Both the position numbers and the translations under genes were made by a program. The notes under the pieces were generated by a model. The model saw nothing but the letters and a program-made list of their open reading frames with translations, did no database searches and was not told where the DNA came from. Positions 62,951 to 64,000 of a DNA stretch of 64,000 nt are shown here, piece after piece; the stretch's first letter is position 1, and the number at the start of each line of letters is the position of its first letter. The DNA is taken from the NCBI RefSeq assembly GCF_036588685.1, contig NC_086382.1:61832987-61896986 (forward strand). The letters are read 5' to 3'. The DNA comes from Mytilus trossulus (taxonomy: Eukaryota > Mollusca > Bivalvia > Mytilida > Mytilidae).

Positions 62951-63670
62951 GTTTTTGAAAGGTTGCTGTCTCGTTGACTTATACCTGACATTTGCTTCCC
63001 TATGCATATAATTTGTTGAAGTTTTTGAAATTTTGATGTCTCATTGACTTATAACTGACATTTCATTTAATAGTACTATTTGTTTCAAGTTCAGTTTTGT
63101 TGCTGTCTCAATGACTTACATATATATATATGTGTATACCTATTGTTTCCTTTCATAGTCATTTTTTTTTAGTTTTTGAAAGGTTGCTGCCACATTGACT
63201 TTTAACTGACATGTCCTTTCATAGTCATATTTGTTTGAGCTTTTGAAAAGAGGGACAAAAGATACCAAAGGGACAGTCAAACTCGTAAATCTAAAACAAA
63301 CTGACAACGCCATGGCTAAAAATGAACAGAAAAACAATAGTATACATGACACAACATAGAAAACTAAAGAATAAACAACACGAACCCCACCAAAAACTAG
63401 GGGTGATCGCAGGTGCTCCAGAAGGGCAAGAAGATCCTGCTCCACATGCGGCACCCGTCGTGTTGCTTATGTGATATTGAAAGGTTGCTGCCTTATCTAC
63501 TTATACCTATTATTTAATTCCATAGTCATATATATTTGTTGGATGTACTGGTAAGTTTCTGTCTCATTGACTTATAAATACCAACATTACCGTTCATAGT
63601 TATATTGTTGGAGGTACAGTTTTGTTTTTGATAGGTTGCTGTCTCATCGCCTTATGATACCCCACTTTTC
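62951..63670 (+). repeat. Tandem array of a roughly 50-90 bp unit
   Basis: The unit contains gttgaagtttttgaaaggttgctgtctc and attgacttataactgacattt, followed by a variable catagtcatattttgt part. Recognisable units begin near 62945, 63010, 63085, 63165, 63477, 63540 and 63605. The array is interrupted by an insertion at 63249-63476. Confidence 0.75.
63249..63476 (-). mobile_element. Reverse-transcriptase element 3' tail inserted in the tandem array
   Basis: agagggacaaaagataccaaag ... caacgccatggctaaaaatg ... ccaccaaaaactaggggtga ... gcggcacccgtcgtgttgct, nearly identical to 47180-47410. It is flanked by ttgaaa at 63243-63248 and 63477-63482, which looks like a target duplication. The 104-codon minus frame overlapping it is not a gene. 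Confidence 0.8.
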
Positions 63671-64000
63671 GGAGTCAGATTTTCCATTCATTGTCATATT
63701 TGTAAGAGGCTTGTGGTTTGTTCATTTTAAACTAGCTTGATTAAAATCATTTTGAAATGTCTAATCAAGAATGCATTGCACACAACTGCAAGGTGAACTA
63801 TTTGGAACACTTGAAACATTTGCTTTATCTTGAATTATAAAGAACCTTTTTTAATATATCTTTAATTTTGTTTTCTCTATACATAATTCTCAATACATAT
63901 ATTTGACAAATCTAATATCTAAATTGACATTCAAGTTTCAGATAACACTAGATAATCTTTTTGCTGCGCTGGTCATTTTATACACATCAGCAACATCAGC
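63671..64000. other. Right edge of the window
   Basis: AT-rich DNA; I see no feature in it. Confidence 0.4.

Noticed and set aside
63140-63454. 104-codon minus-strand frame and its near-twin at 47069-47395
   Set aside because: Both are readings through the same transposon tail; the shared part reflects repeat identity, not protein conservation.

Overview
The window is AT-rich animal nuclear DNA. It contains no bacterial-type operons and no open frame longer than about 160 codons, but it does contain split genes with clean GT-AG introns and a dense population of dispersed repeats. The repeats (the CGCGTCTGGCGTAC family, short interspersed elements, a degenerate YIDD reverse transcriptase) and the protein types (PAN plus C-type lectin, HYR/WAP/VWC membrane proteins) fit a bivalve mollusc, most likely a mussel of the Mytilus group. 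That assignment is from pattern recognition only; no search was run.

Four multi-exon genes can be assembled on the + strand with intron phases that agree at every junction. (A) 433-4893, five exons, 213 aa: a small single-pass membrane protein with a ten-cysteine ectodomain and two PPxY motifs in its tail. (B) 14308-21220, seven exons, 418 aa: a type I membrane protein with an EMI-like cysteine cluster, a WAP-like and VWC-like exon, an unrecognised 85-residue exon, a HYR domain, a membrane segment and a short tail. (C) 38814-40173, three exons, 89 aa: a small secreted two-cysteine, basic protein. (D) 49395-59538, six exons, 326 aa: a secreted PAN / partial EGF / C-type lectin protein with an EPN motif. 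A and B share a cysteine framework: the first three cysteines have identical residue numbers, and both contain a C-x6-C-x3-CC-x9/10-C block. They look like neighbouring members of one family with different C-terminal halves.

Between A and B lie broken relatives of B. A direct duplicate of B's promoter, exon 1 and intron 1 lies at about 7605-9055, with an open signal-peptide exon. An inverted copy of the WAP/VWC exon lies at 10892-11129 on the minus strand, with every cysteine retained but the 5' part of the exon lost.

The rest is repeats. They include fragments of one reverse-transcriptase element in several places, a LINE fragment, tRNA-derived SINEs, a TA-flanked MITE in two copies, a 553-bp MITE with palindromic ends, three large fold-back structures (12.7-13.75, 30.4-30.9 and 33.0-33.5 kb), a roughly 60-bp minisatellite (37.8-38.1 kb) and a tandem array at the right end (62.2-63.7 kb). 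The stretches at 22.1-38.8 kb and 40.4-49.4 kb hold no gene I can support.
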